Origin: Zasmidium citrigriseum
Lineage: Eukaryota > Ascomycota > Dothideomycetes > Mycosphaerellales > Mycosphaerellaceae
Direction of reading: 5' to 3'
Length of the DNA stretch: 64,000 nucleotides
Assembly: GCA_002786025.1 (NCBI GenBank)
Contig: NHNW01000070.1
Span: 118,080 to 182,079, forward strand
The notes under the pieces were generated by a model. It had not been told where the DNA came from. It did not search any database and was given only the letters and a program-made list of their open reading frames with translations. The position numbers and the translations under genes are program-made. Numbering within the stretch: position 1 is the stretch's first letter; the number at the start of each line of letters is the position of its first letter. Below, one piece after another: positions 11,044 to 22,950 of this stretch.

Positions 11044-11490
11044 ATGATTTTCTCGACAATCACCCAACTACTCGCCCTCCTCCTGATCTCCAGCACCCTT
11101 ACCTTCGCAGGGCCCGTCAAACCACCCTCCATCTATACGAACAAACACAACCGCCTCGACTGTCCCGCCGCCCACGCCTCAAAATGGACCGGCCCCCAGG
11201 ACGGGAAATGGGGCATTCTCTGCGGCATGGACACTCAGTCCACCAGCTACTACAAAGGCCCTCTCACCTCTTTAACCTTTGAAGAATGCATCCTCAAGTG
11301 CGGCTCGGCGGAGTTCGACTGCAATGTTGCGACGTATACGGCGGGACGGAAGCCGGGCCAGGGGACTTGTTATTTGAAGAAGAGTACGAAGGGCATGGGA
11401 TATAGGAAGACGGGGGATGGGCATTACAAGGTGGCGATTCTTTTGAGGGCGCCGGATGGGAGCAGGGGTGGGGAGGCGCCGAAGCGTTGA
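11044..11490 (+). CDS. small secreted cysteine-rich protein, PAN/Apple-like
   Basis: 148 residues. The N-terminus is a signal peptide (hydrophobic core LLALLLISSTLTFA, likely cleaved near residue 22). The mature part has six cysteines at 40, 60, 82, 86, 93 and 109, and the spacing ECxxxC...DCNVATY...GxCYLKK is that of PAN/Apple domains, which bind proteins or carbohydrates outside the cell. The ATG at 11044 is chosen because it starts the signal peptide; the frame is open upstream to 10867 without meaning. Small, secreted and Cys-rich, it is a candidate effector or cell-wall binding protein. It stands alone, next to a broken Cys-rich gene on the other strand. Confidence 0.7.
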   Translation: MIFSTITQLLALLLISSTLTFAGPVKPPSIYTNKHNRLDCPAAHASKWTGPQDGKWGILCGMDTQSTSYYKGPLTSLTFEECILKCGSAEFDCNVATYTAGRKPGQGTCYLKKSTKGMGYRKTGDGHYKVAILLRAPDGSRGGEAPKR

Positions 11491-11928
11491 TCGGTTGAGG
11501 GTTGAGGACCTGATGAGTGGAGGTGTTGGTAGTTGTCTGAAATGCACCTTGACGATGACGATGATGTTTGTGAAGACATTCATGTGCAGAATCTCTGGTG
11601 TCTTGTCGAACTGTTGCTGGCGGCTCTCGCTCTTATCGTTGCTCATCATATCTACACTTCAGACCGAGCTATGACCTTCCCGGCCTTTTGGACGAAACGG
11701 TGCTCATGTGACGGACGCATCTTCTGTGTCTGGACACATCAGTTTGTACAAAGATACGTGATGCAGCCCATCCGCTTCGATCAAGTCCTGGACTGGCTGA
11801 GACGGCCAAAATGCAGTCCGCCTCGTTGTCAGAAATCTCACTTGCTCCCCACGGAAAGGCTTCTCCAAACCGGTGTACAATGGCTGCCACTGTCAGAACG
11901 TCAGCATAGACAGCGCCAGATGCTGACC

Positions 11929-12560
11929 TTATCGAGACGAACGACTCGCAACAATGCTGTTGCAAAGTGGACGGTTGCTTGACATCTGTGTGCCGGCTGC
12001 GTTGCTCTCTCTGAAAGTCAAAGCGAGCTGACCTCGACAGAAGGCCGACTTCTTCAGCGTGGCCAATGGGTAGCAGTACGAGTCTGGGAAAGCTTTTGGG
12101 CACTGGCCTTGCGCTTTCGAGAGCAAGGTAGAATGTGTTCACTGACTGGAAGTCCTCAGGAGCGCAGTTCGCTGTGGTGTATCGGGAGACTGGCAGAGAA
12201 TACTCGTGACAGTTAGAGTACCCAAAGCCGCCGTTGACGGCATAGACGCCGTGCAATGATTGGGAGTCGAGTGTCTCGAGGCAGGGCTGATGGCACTGTT
12301 CAACGAGCTAGTTACCGAATCGAACATTCATTGCAAACAGGTGGCCGACCTCCGCGAAGGTGTAGATTCCTGGTATGTTTTTGTAGAACGCGTGGTCGCT
12401 TTGCTGAGCAAGTGTTGCGTTGGCACACTTCTTAGATGAGGCATTGCAAATGCCGCATGCTGTATGTCCGCTGGGGCTTGGGACGCCGTACCGGGAGCGA
12501 TGACAGCGAGAGCTGTGATGGTGAAGTTTTGTATGCCATAGCAGGAGCCGCGAGTTGGTA
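11929..12560 (-). pseudogene. decayed secreted cysteine-rich gene
   Basis: On the minus strand a signal-peptide-like stretch (FTITALAVIAPGTASQA, about 12545-12490) lies in one frame. After a frame change it leads to ACGICNASSKKCANATL..., then GIYTFAEVGHLFAMNVRF, an in-frame TAG (about 12312), and in the same frame VEQCHQPCLETLDSQS, GVYAVNGGFGYSNCHEY and YTTANCAPEDFQS. The evenly spaced Cys residues and the continued frame on both sides of the stop show a former gene for a secreted protein. There is no suitable intron to remove the stop. Family not recognised. End points are approximate. Confidence 0.45.
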
Positions 12561-14200
12561 TTGGCTCTGCGTCGACTATGCCTGGCAGGTGATTCTTTCA
12601 TGAGTCCCATATCTGCGGCCTGCCATTCATGTCGTATGAGGCCTTGCGTACACAGCGCCGAGCCACTGGGGAGATCGGCACCTCTTTGGCGAGTTTACCT
12701 GCGCTCTGCCGCTTGAGGAACGCTGAGGTCCCATAAGCCGCCGAATTGGGAAGGCTGTTGATCTCTCGACCTGCGTTCCGCGGACGCGAAGGCTGCACTT
12801 GTCTCACAAGCCTTGGTGGAAAGTAAAGTGCAAACCCTCGTACCATTGGTCAGCAGCCATCATGTCTACAGAATGCAGACTGTCGTTGCCGAAAGCTCAA
12901 TGTGATTGGACCTTGAAGATGAGTGGTGAGCGTTCAAGTCCAATCTCAGGACCTGCTCGAATCAATGCATCGCCTGGCATATCACAATACCTCACCTGCG
13001 ACCTTCGGCACAGACTGGGCCTCGCCTCAAAGATGCCCCTACTGGGTCTCTGAGCAGTAGTCATTCGACTTTGCGCCAGCTTGAAGGAAGCCTCATAAAG
13101 AGGACGAGTAGCTTCCGTGTTTACGAGAAACGTTGTAGCTTCTCGAGTGCTCCCCTCCGGCAAGCGTCAGCTTCATTTGGCGTTTCGGAGTGGCCGCCGC
13201 TCCACCTGTGGCCGGACCAAGCACGCCTCGGATGTTTCCACCTGCTGTCCATGTGAACAACGACAGGAAGGGTCTCGTCGTGAGCATTCGGATGTCGTTC
13301 TCAGCTCATTGCGCCACAGGTCCGCCCTTGATTTGTCGCTCGTAACCTGAATCGTGAATGCTAGCCTCGAAGATTGTGGGATCATGGATGGCGGTGCAGG
13401 TGACGGTGATCGGGCGTTATATCCAGTCCATTCAGCTTTGCAAAAAGATTCCGAGAACATGAAATTCCACGACGCAGGTTGTTTGAAGAGATATCAAGCA
13501 CCGTGGCATGGCCTTCGCGAAGCCGGAGAAAGAGTAGCCGGTGGAGCAAGCAACGCTGTTTTGGAATGTGACCCTCCCCAGGCCCTCGCCATGGATACTT
13601 GACATGAGCCATCACGCCTTTGCTTTTGAGATCCGTGGAAGGAAGCCGTCTTCCAGATCTACTTCTTGCTGCCTCCAGCGGTACCCCTGAACGTTCGGTG
13701 ACGCTCAACTCTAGCACTCTCAAGTCCTCATTGGGTTCGAAATGCTTGCACTAGTGCTCGCCGCAATGGCAGTCTGCCATATTCGGTCGTGATGGCTGGA
13801 CTGTCTGGATCGGCCGGAAAGCCGCATTCCTGTGTGTTCGTAAACTCTGGACGTTGGAAACTGGGATCATGACGGGCCAAAGTTCGAGAGCTTCGACGTA
13901 TCGACCTGCTTTGCGGATTGAGACGTAAGTGGCTGGCTGGAAGAGTGGGTTGTTGCACGATGCTGGTCAGGGGAGCTGTTCGACCATGATATCAACGACG
14001 CCGGCAGGTGAAAATCGCGTTTGGAGATTCATGGGCTGTCTCGGCTCCAACATAGACGCTGTTTCGATGATTTTGCTGGCAGCATGTCAGTCAGCGCTTT
14101 GCTTTGCTCGCAGATTCGCATCTTGACTCAAATGGAGACCTGCTTTGTGTCCCACGCCTCCACCTCACCCGACTCAAGCATCCAGGCACCACCGCGCACA
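12561..14200. other. gene-poor stretch
   Basis: No convincing gene. A minus-strand frame at 13728-13958 and others under 120 codons have no motifs. Confidence 0.3.
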
Positions 14201-14610
14201 CGAGTCACACTAGCGCCGCGCTAGCCACCCACAAATTCTTAAGCCCGCTTCCACCCTCGCCCAACTCTCTTCCTTTCCTCTTCATACTTCGCACCCGCTA
14301 TGGCGTTGAGGGGCTGAGGGGCGACGCCTTCGGGCGGGTGAGACTGAGCACCTCACATGGTCGCTCATGAATGACCTATCGCGGGCGTGCGGGCGAGCGC
14401 ACGTCTCTGATCGAAGAGCTCATTGCACAGCGAGCCAAGATGCAGCCCGACAATTTTTGGTTTCACCACCTTCTATCTTTTCATCAGTTTGCTGGCTTTA
14501 GCTGGCGGTTGGAGAAGAGGCTTTGATGGTCTTGATGGAGGCGGTGGTCGGTGGATGATGGGTGATGCTGCTCGTCGCTGCCGCCGTTGCGGCAGAGGAG
14601 GGTGATGTGG
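14201..14610 (+). other. module B: promoter, leader and intron, paralogue of module C
   Basis: ACACTAGCGCCGC at about 14207-14219 is followed by a C/T-rich leader. A donor GTGAGA at 14338 follows GGGCGG, and CACAG ends at 14430 (93-nt intron). The next exon contains a block closely matching module C (plus strand here, minus there): CAATTTTTGG...TTTTCATCAGTTTGCTGGC...GGTTGGAGAAGA. In one frame both encode a hydrophobic FIS-LALAGGWRR segment; in another both encode FHQFxGFxWxLEK. No copy has a long ATG frame. Confidence 0.4.
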
Positions 14611-15099
14611 GTGGAGTCTCGAAGAGACGGCTGGTGAGTTCGCGTCTCCAAACACCGGCCTGTCGACTATGAAGGGCATACGATATCCACCTGAGCGATG
14701 TACGCACGCAGCAATATTGCTGTCGACGATGTAGACGGCGTTGTCGAAAGGTAAGTCAAGGACAGGCTTATCTGGCTCGCGCCTCGCCGCTGCCACATCC
14801 TCTGCCAGAGGTCATGAACCCCGTCGGAGGAAGAGCAAGTACAACGCGTGAGCGGCATGAGAAGCCTCCAATACGTTTCTGCTTACGGCGTTGATGACGA
14901 GGCGACAACAATCTGGCTGCAGCGGCACCGACTGACAGCTGCAGCAGACACCACCATCAACAGCGCTTACACCCACGAGGTCTTCTGCCCCTGCATCGTT
15001 GCCCGGAATGTGCCCATCTCATCCTGCCATGCAGGCCCGTCGACATCGCAAGACACTTTCAAAAGCGTATCGCCGACCGCGACCACTTCACGCAGGCAC
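14611..15099. other. intergenic
   Basis: Nothing recognised beyond short frames. A minus-strand frame (14473-14796) is the antisense of module B. Confidence 0.3.
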
Positions 15100-16560
15100 A
15101 TTTGCGATCGAACGGCGACGACCACCGTCCGGCATTACCATCGCCCTCCGCCGTGCATGCATGCGACCTCCGAGCTCAAGCATTAGCAGTCATTCGACTG
15201 CCTCAGGTACCGCGGCAGCTGGTACATCTTGTCAGGTCGATTTCGGACCCACGTATCGTCTCCAAGCGCAGAAGACGGTGAGTCCCTTCACCACTATACA
15301 TGTACTCTCCAGATGAGGCCCCGACCGCAAGACCACATGCTCTTGGTCCCGAAAAGACCAGAGACTGACAAGGAAGAACAGACCCACGGCAGGAGCGTCC
15401 TCACCATCGTGCTTTTCTTCTTCAAACGCTTCCCATCGCACTTTCCTACAGCGACAACATCCGACTACCACGGCCCTTCTCGAAACGAAGACGGAGAAAG
15501 GCGATCTCAGTGCTCAAGATACACGCTCGCACGCTGTTGACGTTGGTATAACACGCGCACGAGAGAAGAAAGAGCAGGTTGCTGGCGGGCGGGTTTGAAA
15601 GAGCATTGTCTGCATCTCCAACATGGCGAATCGAACGCAAAGGCTGGACTCGGAAGGACAAGTCCGTTACGGTGGAGTGCGAGGTCTGGGAAAGCAGTGC
15701 CGATGCCGGCACCGGGTTGCAATTCTGCTTCTAGGCAGGCGGTTCGAGAAAGAGAACCCAACGTCGGCGGCGGAGGTGCCTGGGGGGGTGGTAACAAGCC
15801 TTCATGGCTGACGCCTCGCCGCGACCTCATCTCGGCATCTCGGCGACCAGACACCGCCAGAAGCCCCGACACGCTCTGAGATGCAAACGAAGACGACACC
15901 TGGTATTCACGGCCCAGACACGCCTCCACTCAGAACATTGATGACAATGCGCCAGGACTTTGAATGAAACGCCCACCAACTCCGCCCGAGCGCCAGCAAA
16001 CATCAATACTACGTCCAGCACTTGTAGGGAAAGCTTGTTGAGCCAATGCAGCACACTGGAGATACTTCCCGTCACGTCCAGGCTTGCAAGATTCTCCCAG
16101 ATGTCGGTCACCGTCAAAGACATACGAGCAACCATGACGACTTCACGAAGTAGGAATGGCCATCCGATAGCCATAATAATCCGCATCAGCCTCCCCACCA
16201 CCGTCCACCACATATGCAAGTCACCTTCAAGTATAAATGCAAGCATCAGCAGTCATTCGCTTCTTCAGGCTCCTAGATTCCATCAGGTGAGTTGCTCAAG
16301 GAAGTCACCCCTCATTCACAAGCACCAACCAGACTAGAAGGATCTTGCTTGCCCAACTCTGCGACCTCGCTTCACGCGTAAGGCGAAATGCCTTCGATCT
16401 CGAGACATACGGAGACTGACCAACAGAGTACAGAACACATCTCCGGCAGAGCCGCTCCTGCCATCCTTCCCCCCCATTCCCAATCGCTGTGGACCACCCC
16501 TTCATGTTTTCACCCGCACCGATCACTACTCCAATCAAGCCAGACAATCCAGGTTGCACG
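15100..16560. repeat. degenerate tandem duplication, unit about 1.06 kb
   Basis: The block AGCATTAGCAGTCATTCGAC at 15179 returns as AGCATCAGCAGTCATTCGCT at 16242, and further blocks match at the same offset, for example AGAGACTGACAAGGAAGAACAG near 15359 with GGAGACTGACC...AGTACAG near 16410. The second copy carries a TATAAATG box (16232-16239) and a donor GTGAGT at 16287. I see no long conserved reading frame, so the unit may be a decayed gene or promoter-leader region. Confidence 0.45.
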
Positions 16561-17783
16561 GATTCTCATGCGGCTCATGTTGAGATGATGCACGAGAAGA
16601 GAAGGGGCAGGTTGATGACAGACGATCTTGAAGCTACGATCTAAGGGCGACATTGCCAGCAGGTGATGGGAATGAGACTTTGGGAGGACGAGCACTGCTA
16701 TTCAGACGGCCAAGGCGTGGAAAGTGGCCTGCTTGCTGGGCACACACTACGATATCGCGTCTTAACTTTCGCGTCTTAACAACCTGGTCGAGCAAAAGAT
16801 CTATGATGAATGGAAGAATGAAGCATCTACGAACAATACCTCTCCTGCCGCTAGAGTCGGCTGGCGATAGAAGAAACAGTGGTTCCACTGCATGAAGGAG
16901 CGAGCTCTTGAAGGATCGACTCCGTATTGCCGCCGCCTTTTGAGGGCAACTGGCATGACGAAAGGGCACCAGCAAGCGCGAGACTCCAATGAACGGCCGA
17001 GTCCCTCTGGTCGTGACATAAGGGGCTGGCCGAAAGACATCGGGGAACAGAACGGAGCTCGGGGCGAAGACGCACGCAAAGCGCGGGACTGGCAGGGCCC
17101 AACGGCGGGTGGTCGTGTTCACGAACAAGAATTCTGCGGGTACAAGCACGACGGAACAGCTTCCAACCCCAGAAGATGGAGCCATCGACTGTGCGTCACT
17201 GCGGGCGAGACCATGAAAAGGTTCCTCCGTCTCATAGGCGCACCTTGACAGCAAAACAATCATTAGCCCGCCCTCCACCTCCAGCAACGAAGACGGCCAT
17301 TTCACGAACCTTTACACCAGCAAAGACTTCATCTGTGCGAGGTAACCTGCCGCTCAGGCACAACCAACATTCAGCATCGCAGGTGTCTATCAGACCAAGC
17401 AGACCATCGCCCACGAAGCTTTTCTGGAAGCCACAAACATTCCATGCTTGATGCAGCTTGCCATTGAAGGGTTATTCGTGGGTTCTTGATGCTATGACCT
17501 CGCTTGTAATGTCAAGAGCAAGGCCACTCGCGAGATCGATATCAACCGGGACTCGGTCGTCTTCGCCAATACCATCTCCCGCTCACGGGCAGTGAGCGCT
17601 GCGGGGGTTTGGATCTTGACCCATCTGCAGCGAGAGTGCTGGGGCTTGAACTTACTCTTATCTCCTTTATGCGGTCGATACCACACCAGGAACGCCGCAT
17701 GGAACAATGGACAAGAGTGTCGGCAGGAGATTCATGTCTGCTGGGAGTCGGGGATATAACATAAACGCACGAGGACGAGAGCG
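16561..17783. other. gene-poor stretch
   Basis: A 223-codon minus-strand frame at 16634-17305 has no motif and an unconvincing composition. No RNA gene or transposon seen. Confidence 0.3.
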
Positions 17784-18262
17784 TCACCACCCCTTCACGG
17801 AACCTGGACTCACCATGCTCCTCAAGTTCGTGGACGGGATTTGGGGAATCCAATCTCTGATCATGGTCAACCTCATCAACGGTAGATGTTGCTGCGAGGC
17901 ATTCTTCTCGAAGGCTGTTCTTATAAAGGCTTCCGCCGCTGGATCTGTTAGAATTCCATGCTCTGTCGTGGTGCTGTCTCGACACGTCGATTCTTCAGAC
18001 GTTCTCTGGGCGGCGGCCCTCAATGGTGAGTCCTTCGTGTCAGGCCTGGAAGAACAAATGTAGTCCTCCAACACGATGCTTGCTCCAGATCTCGGACTTG
18101 TGTCGAGAAAGCTTCTAGATTCGTCGAGAGCTTCGTTGTGCGGGAGAACGTAGAGATCTGGGGCGATACATGGAGTATACGAGAAGAAGTACTTTGGGGT
18201 GGAGGCTGGCAACGACCCGAGCTGTGCAGCGTTCTTTCTCGCATCTTTTCAGGCTTCGTCTG
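17784..18262 (-). CDS. unrecognised open frame, possible internal exon or remnant
   Basis: This minus-strand frame is open from a TGA near 18262 to 17784 and reads like protein: LPASTPKYFFSYTPCIAPDL, NEALDESRSFLDTSPRSG, TTEHGILTDPAAEAFI, LTMIRDWIPQIPSTN. It has no ATG at its start, and a donor-like GTGAGT lies near its 3' end (after SM), so it could be an internal exon. An upstream frame (VDFLVASSSKFRRSLK) in another phase may belong to it. No family recognised. Confidence 0.3.
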
Positions 18263-20375
18263 AACTTTGACGAAGATGCCACGAGGAAGTCAACGCACGT
18301 CAAGTATGAAGGCCGCAATCGCCGTGAAAGTTTTGCCCTGCGAAATGGATCCCGACTTTGTGTTGTACTATGCGTCTTCCTTCTCTTCTTCCACGGATTG
18401 ATGAAGGTCATGCTCAGCGGCCAGGGAGTAGATCATGAGGAGGAATCAACAGAAACATGTCAAGGACGTTGGTCTTGCTTCGTTGGTGCATAACGAGCCC
18501 TGATGTCCATCTTTAAAAGCCCTCGCACGCTGGTGCAGGCATGCAGTGTAGAGAGTGTCTTGTCATCGTAGACGCATGCTGGCCTCATGCTGCTCTGCTC
18601 TCGTATGTGCTTTCGAGGGGTCTCACCTGTTCGTGTACTCCAAGTCCAAAGCATTCCACGCAACGAAGAGTTTAGCATCTCTGCTCTGGCCGAGGACGTA
18701 GACTTCTCGAGATGACATTCGCAACTGCTGAGACTGGTCGCGGAGAGGACGTAACGCTTACAAGAACCAGCTTTACGCGCAAGTGGCAGGCCAGGGAAGG
18801 TCGAGTGGACCTTCGTTGAGACAACATTGCTGGGCGACTTGACTTCGAGAATCGGAAATGATCGCCAAGTCAATTGCAATGTTCACATATGACTTGTGCT
18901 GTCCAGGTTTCCAGAATGATGACAGTTGATTGCCACATCCTCTCGATGCAAAAGCTGGTCCCTGAGCCTTCAAATGAAGACACGGTGCCGCCGATGTCAG
19001 ATACTGAGGCCGATGTACCGGATGAAGTCACGAAAGAAGAATTTTGGAGACATGACAAAGGAAGCCGCGTTGGAGAGTGCTTTCCTGAGCGAAGCAGCAA
19101 GTGTCTGGCATGCCGTGTAATATCCACTGGAGCCTCATGCTCCTGCGTACTTCGTGTTGAATCCATTGTTTGGCTCTCCCCAGCATCTTACCTCCCGTCC
19201 ACGCAGCTTCCTCCACGCCCATTCCACTTGTGATGAGTGTGCAGCTGCTCTTACGCTTCCTGCTCTTCGATGGCGTCTTCAGATCGCGCCCATTGTATCC
19301 CGTGCTTGCCTTCTTTCACAAACTGACGCTGCTGCGCTTGCTGTCATGACCTTTGCTGGCTTGAAGCAGAAAAACGTGTTGGACAAAGTCTTTTCGACCT
19401 GTCCTGGCGACGCTCAGTAATTCTATCGTCCTTCTATCGTGCGTGTCAAGGCTGGATCGAAGGCTGTGGATCTCGGTGGATCGAATGCGAGTGAGGAGAG
19501 GGACTGGCGGCTTGGAGAGTCTTGCTGAGCGGCAGGAGGTATTCGATGAACCTGCCTGCAGTTCAAGGCCGACTCCATTGCCAGGAATTCCAAAATGTTG
19601 GCTGCACACCTCGCAGCGGACAGGTTGTTCGGCAAAATTGACTGGTTGTGCTGCTTTTGAGACCGCTGCTCTTGTGTGTCGGAACGGTAAAGAACGTGAA
19701 GTCGAAGGCGGAGGTGATGGGCGGCGTGTTGATCGTTAACGAAGAAACCGGCGCGCCCTGGTATCGTGGTCAGCAGAGTCACTCGTGCTGTCCATGTGTG
19801 GATGCCCTGAACGATTTGTTCGTGGGACGAACAACTCACGTCCTGGCGTTCTGCTGGCGAGTTTGAGCAATGAGCGGGATCCGCAGGCCGGCATATTGGC
19901 AGGTGAAGGTAATGACGGCGGTGGATAGCAGCGTGGTGAGATAGTAGCTCGATGAGAGTCTCGTTGCCGAAGGTGAGGCTGTACGCCGCCGTGGCCGTCG
20001 CCGTCTGAGAATCTGCTGCTGCGGGTCAGTCGAGCGTCTGAGTAGGCGGACGTACTGTCCCCGCCTTCCAGGCAGATGATTGTCGAGTGTCGCTGCTGGA
20101 GATCAGTCCATGTACAAGACGGTGGCGAGAATCTCTCGACGGCTTGTCCATCGCAGCTCACCGAGATGTGGTTCTGTTTGGAGATGCTGTTGCTTCGCGA
20201 AGCAATGGAGACGCAAGTCCGACGGACGACATGGCTTGTCGTTCTCACAATCTGGCCGGCGGCACTGCTGAGAACGATTGATCAGAGGCTTTGAATGTCA
20301 GCAAGGAGAAATCGATGGCAAGCTCTTGCTGCATTACCGCCATTAATGGTGCTGTCACGCTGTCTGCCGGGCGCA
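18263..20375. other. gene-poor stretch
   Basis: Short overlapping frames on both strands; nothing recognised. Confidence 0.3.
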
Positions 20376-20828
20376 CTACCACGTCCACAGCACCTCACCA
20401 GCTGCCTCGTCAACCGTCTCATCAACAACCACCAGCACCACCTTCCAAGCAAGCAGCCAAGTCTCATTCTTCTCCAACCACCAGCCAAAGCCAGTGAACT
20501 GATGAAAAAAATCACACCGCAAGGGTGGCCAACAAAAATTATGGGCTGAAGTAGCCGAAGCCGCCTCACGAAACCCCTGCCCCACGGTGTGCAATGCAGG
20601 GCAAAGATCAAGGATGCACTGGTTGATGAGGCCAGTACACTGTGAAGACATGTCAGTAAAGGTCAATGATGATCAGGATGGATGGAACGTACCCGCCCTC
20701 AAGGATCACGCTTTGCGTGAGCCTTGCTGCTCTGCTCGTCGTCCGCCGAAGAGAAAAGGAAAGGAAGTTGAGAGGGAAAGTGAGGGCTTTTAAAGTGTGG
20801 GCGGCTGTGTGCGGCGCTAGTGTTATCA
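20376..20828 (-). other. module C: promoter, leader, intron and exon, minus strand
   Basis: On the minus strand TGATAACACTAGCGCCGC (20828-20811) precedes TTTAAAAGCC and a C/T-rich leader. GGGCGG then joins the donor GTACGT at 20692, and the intron ends TACTGACATG...CACAG at 20640 (53 nt). The exon has an open frame to 20376 (CTGLINQCILDLCPAL... ending GEVLWTW). Upstream flanks (GCCCGGCAAACCTACCTCTTCC) also match module A, so the duplicated unit extends beyond the promoter. There is no ATG in the leader exon. Confidence 0.4.
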
Positions 20829-21760
20829 CGCGGCTGGAAGAGGTAGGTTTGCCGGGCGATGGGCTGCGCGCGAGGATGATCAGGTGATCACTGCGAGTCA
20901 GGGTGCTGCCTGAGGACGTCAAGGGTGGTCAACGAAACGGGTCTTGCCATGATTAACATCTCGAGGGACTTGGATGGAAGAACATGTCTGGGACCACGTA
21001 TTGCTGGAGAACTCCCCTTGAACAAGAGAAGTCCATCGGACCCAACCGTCTCTCCTGCCGACTGTCTCCAAACATCATCCTTCACCTCGTTCAAACCGAT
21101 CGATCCCGCCCACAAACATGATCCTGAACCCGGAGCCTGCACCAATCCCCAGTAGCAGGATACCTCTGGAACGCTTCGATTTCCCAGAACAAGTTTGTTG
21201 TCCACAGCACTCTTTCCACTGATGGATCAGTCGTTGCCGGTCAACAGCTCGGTTCATGTGAACAGCTCGGAAACGCGTCCAAACGACAGTCAGATCGCGT
21301 CAGCACGTTGATCGGCAACTCAGGGACGCATGCAGATACTTTCCGCAGCTCTCGATCATCCAGAACGACGGTCATGACGGGTTGATGTTGTTACGGCATT
21401 CAGCCAACGTTGACAGGCCCGCGATCCTTTGAGGAAGTAGACGTCTGAGATCAGGTCGAGAGTACTGCATGAATGGCTCTACGCCAGGCTTGTGGGGCTC
21501 CTCATGGACAGGATGGTCACGTTTGCACGACCATAGATCAATTCTGAGCTGAGAAGAGAACCAAGCACAAGCCCTCTCCTTTGTAAATGCGGACGCATGA
21601 CCTTCGAGCCAGGTACCTGACTTCGTATCCGACACCAGACAAGCTTCCTTACACCATTATCCACGACATTCTGTAGCAATGCCATATCTCAGCACGATTG
21701 CTTGTCCTCTCTGGGCATGCTCGACTCCTTCCGCCCCTTGTCCGAGAAACGTCAGCCCCA
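20829..21760. other. intergenic
   Basis: Upstream flank of module C, then about 800 bases without recognisable content before the 3' end of the next minus-strand gene. Confidence 0.3.
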
Positions 21761-22950
21761 TCAACGCTTGAGCATCCTGAGCTGAGCCCTGGTTCCACCG
21801 AAGATCTTCAGTCCTCCCTTGATCTTGTCTGCCTTCCTGCCTCTGGGCTTGCGCTGGAACGAGTCCTGCTGATCTTCGTCGCTCATATCAGGCTTCTTCT
21901 CAATCGCAGCCATGAAGGTGCGAATGCGTTCATGTGCGTTCCATTGCCAAGTGGTGCCAGGAGCGGTAACCGAATGAGCCGAATCGCCATCAACTTCGTC
22001 TTCGTCCACCATTCGGGTCAACACCGAAGTCTAAATCTTTTGTTAGTGAAGCAACTACCAGGTGTACGGAAGAGTGTACCTACAAGTAACAATGGCCAGA
22101 AGTTCTTTTGGATGGGAGCATCGTCGTACCAGCTGTCGTCGTAGATGCGCCGCTCCCACTGACCTACCGACAGGATGGTCAACGCCAGTCGAATACTCTC
22201 CATGCCATCCTTGCAGTTGGGCAAGAGCTTGTGAAGATGAATCTTCGTCACCCGGCTGTGGGCTTCGGCGTGCAGACTGCGAACCGGCGCCAGAGCCGGA
22301 TAGCTCTCGTCGAGGAGCTCTAGGCCAGTACCCGTGATCTTGCAGTCGACGCTGAGCGCTTTTGCAGGCGAGAGGTCCAGGGTGGTTGAGTATGTGGCAG
22401 GGCGCGGGAAATCCAAGGCCCAGAAGAAGAAGCCGTGGGTGTTGAAGTAACTTTCTATAGTGTCGTAGTCCACCGCGATCTTTCCATGGATCTCGACCCG
22501 GCGGGTTTGGCGTAGGTATTCGAAAGGAAGAGGTGTCTTCATACACGATCTCAAGCCAAAACCTCCATTCCAGTCGCTGATCTCAATGCTAAACATCGCC
22601 TGCTTCTTGAACACCTCGTCCACCTCCTCTTTGATCTTTTTGCAGGTCTTGCGGAGGCTGATGTAGGGAAGCAGGTCGCTTGGACTGCAAGCACATGTCT
22701 TGGGATAGAGCGGACGGCATGGGGCATCCAGAGAAGCCAGGAGGCCAGAGGAAGCCGCTTTCTTTTTCGGCTCAGGAGGAGCAGTCGCAAGGTACAAGGA
22801 CCAGTCCAGGATACCCTCCGAGTGCTCGAGGCCGAAGGCGTGAAGGTGCACATGCTCGGCAGGAACGGCGGCGCGCGCCCAGATGTCGTCGCGAAGCTCG
22901 CGTGCGAGGTCGAGGATGTTGCGCTTCTTCTCTGGGGTATCGGTATCCAT
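21761..22950 (-). CDS. 2EXR/F-box-like protein, two exons
   Basis: Exon 1 is 22950-22084 and exon 2 is 22030-21761; they encode 378 residues. The 53-nt intron (22083-22031) has donor GTAGGT, branch CTAAC and acceptor TTTAG, and joins in phase 0. The protein starts with LDLARELRDDIWARA (13-27) and has LRKTCKKIKEEVDEVF (99-114) and RQTRRVEIHG. A C-terminal exon has WQWNAHERIRTFMAAIEKK and a basic tail (RKPRGRKADKIKGG). Without splicing the frame ends in a short unrelated tail. The splice is supported by the next gene, which has an intron at the equivalent place and a similar last exon. Confidence 0.8.

Noticed and set aside
16634..17305. 223-codon minus-strand frame with hydrophobic stretches
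   Set aside because: Starts without ATG, no recognisable domain, overlapping equal-quality frames on the other strand.
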